A model generated the notes under the pieces. That model was not told the origin of the DNA, made no database searches, and worked only from the letters and a program-made list of their open reading frames with translations. Positions 63,214 to 64,000 of a DNA stretch of 64,000 nucleotides are shown one piece after another. The DNA is from Larimichthys crocea (Eukaryota > Chordata > Actinopteri > Sciaenidae): positions 16,716,871-16,780,870 of the forward strand of contig NC_040032.1 in the NCBI RefSeq assembly GCF_000972845.2, in the 5' to 3' direction. Position 1 is the stretch's first letter, and each line of letters begins with the position of its first letter. The translations under genes were made by a program, and so were the position numbers.

Positions 63214-64000
63214 GCAGACTCTCTAACCTCCCCAGGCCATGACTCTGTTCCCAGTGACAGTAGTGACTGTGCTGCTCTGACGTCAGTGGACAACACTGTA
63301 TGTCACGCCCTATCTACTTCTTTGTGTGCAGTCACAGAGCTGCTCTCAGATCAGTTCTGGTCTCCGTTAACAGGCCTCAAAAATCTGTTTTATGTACATG
63401 TGCTTTGCTGTCAGAGGGAGACTCTCCAGCTACCAGTGCGCTGTACGTCTTTTCCTGGATAGATTCAACAGGTGCAGCAGCGCTCCACCTACATTTACAT
63501 ATCTTTCTCTGTGTAGATGCAGTGTGTGCTCTGGTCTGTCTGCACGCTCACATGCACACAAGTCAGGTCACATGCACATGCACGTGCGTCTCCTCGGGTG
63601 TGTGAGCACCTGTCTCTGCAAAAACCAGCTACTGCAGCCTGACACAGGCAACGCTGAAAGGCTGGCTATTCCCTGAAAGTGGAAGAAAAGGCTCACCTCA
63701 TTTGCCCAGGTCTTAACTCACCCTAGGACAGCAGACACATCCTCACACACTGAAACAGGCAAACAGTCTGCCATGGAGACTGTCTAGGTTCCTGTGGCGG
63801 GAAAGATGAGCTATTGTAAGAGGCAACGCTAAAGCTCATTATGTCTCGGCTATTGAGCTGCTGGTCTAGAAATGAAACTTTAGCTGGCCTGCCTCGTGCA
63901 TGGCTGCCACCTTTGGACACTGCAGGAGACCAGCAGGAGAACAGAAAAACAGCGCAGACATGGAAGAAGGCAGAGGAGTACAATATGTGTGTGCCTGTGA

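Larger units (their letters stand above)
1..64000 (+). other. msi2: msi2 gene, partial (internal exons and introns only)
   Basis: Three exons on the + strand share compatible phases (each begins and ends in a way that joins its neighbours) and give one uninterrupted reading frame matching the RRM2 end and proximal C-terminal tail of vertebrate Musashi-2. The family binds UAG-containing RNA, mainly in 3' untranslated regions, and controls translation and stability of messages in stem and progenitor cells. I looked for the preceding exon (around VEDAML..FDKTTNRHR) upstream of 37574 and for the following Ala-rich exon downstream of 53669 and recognised neither, so both probably lie outside the window. 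Gene boundaries are therefore unknown. Teleosts carry msi2a and msi2b; these three exons alone do not let me choose. Confidence 0.9.
53670..64000 (+). other. msi2 intron (5' part, continues past the window)
   Basis: At least 10.3 kb after the GTGAGT donor. It contains a non-autonomous repeat plus a SINE (57860-58320), a duplicated 100-bp segment (60335 and 63057) and CA repeats. No following msi2 exon is recognised. The open frames at 60885-61316 and 62881-63462 look like chance or CA-repeat translation. Confidence 0.85.

Noticed and set aside
62881..63462. 193-codon open frame
   Set aside because: Mostly translated CA repeats (His-Thr runs).

Overview
The window is vertebrate genomic DNA, almost certainly from a teleost fish. 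The only protein-coding gene I can support is part of msi2 (Musashi RNA-binding protein 2) on the + strand. Three short exons lie in very long introns: 37574-37656, 48535-48649 and 53595-53669. Their splice phases join without a break into 91 codons. They cover the end of the second RNA-recognition motif (RNP1, RGFGFITF) and the first part of the C-terminal tail. Wording such as [20 protein letters not shown] and ATYGRGY points to MSI2 rather than MSI1. The start of the gene and the last C-terminal exons lie outside the window. I found no second gene, no RNA gene, and no promoter I would assert.

Layout. Positions 1-37573 are the tail of a large upstream intron. It holds microsatellites, a three-unit diverged tandem repeat whose units each begin with a small hairpin (5975-6790), a CpG-dense stretch followed by about 780 bases of pyrimidine-rich DNA (9390-10860), and several transposon relics. 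The relics are a hAT-like element with 8-bp target duplications (13904-14668), a Tc1-like relic (15370-15660), a nested inverted-repeat element (21337-22229), a zf-BED/hAT transposase relic (28380-28560) and another hAT-like element (35853-36448). A 26-bp-stem foldback lies about 280 bases before the first exon. Positions 37657-48534 are an intron with a Tc1-like transposase relic. It ends in a long TG repeat placed between the likely branch point and the acceptor. Positions 48650-53594 are an intron with a candidate conserved element and a T10G11 tract. Positions 53670-64000 are intron with a tRNA-derived SINE and a 100-bp segment present twice, 2.7 kb apart.

How it works together. The gene product is an RNA-binding translational regulator. 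Everything else in the window is intronic, so possible functions are splicing control (TG repeat, foldback, T10G11 tract), enhancer or alternative-promoter activity (untested), and passive transposon load. Assignment to fish rests on the msi2 wording and on repeat types I recognise from teleost genomes. Repeat family names were recalled, not searched.
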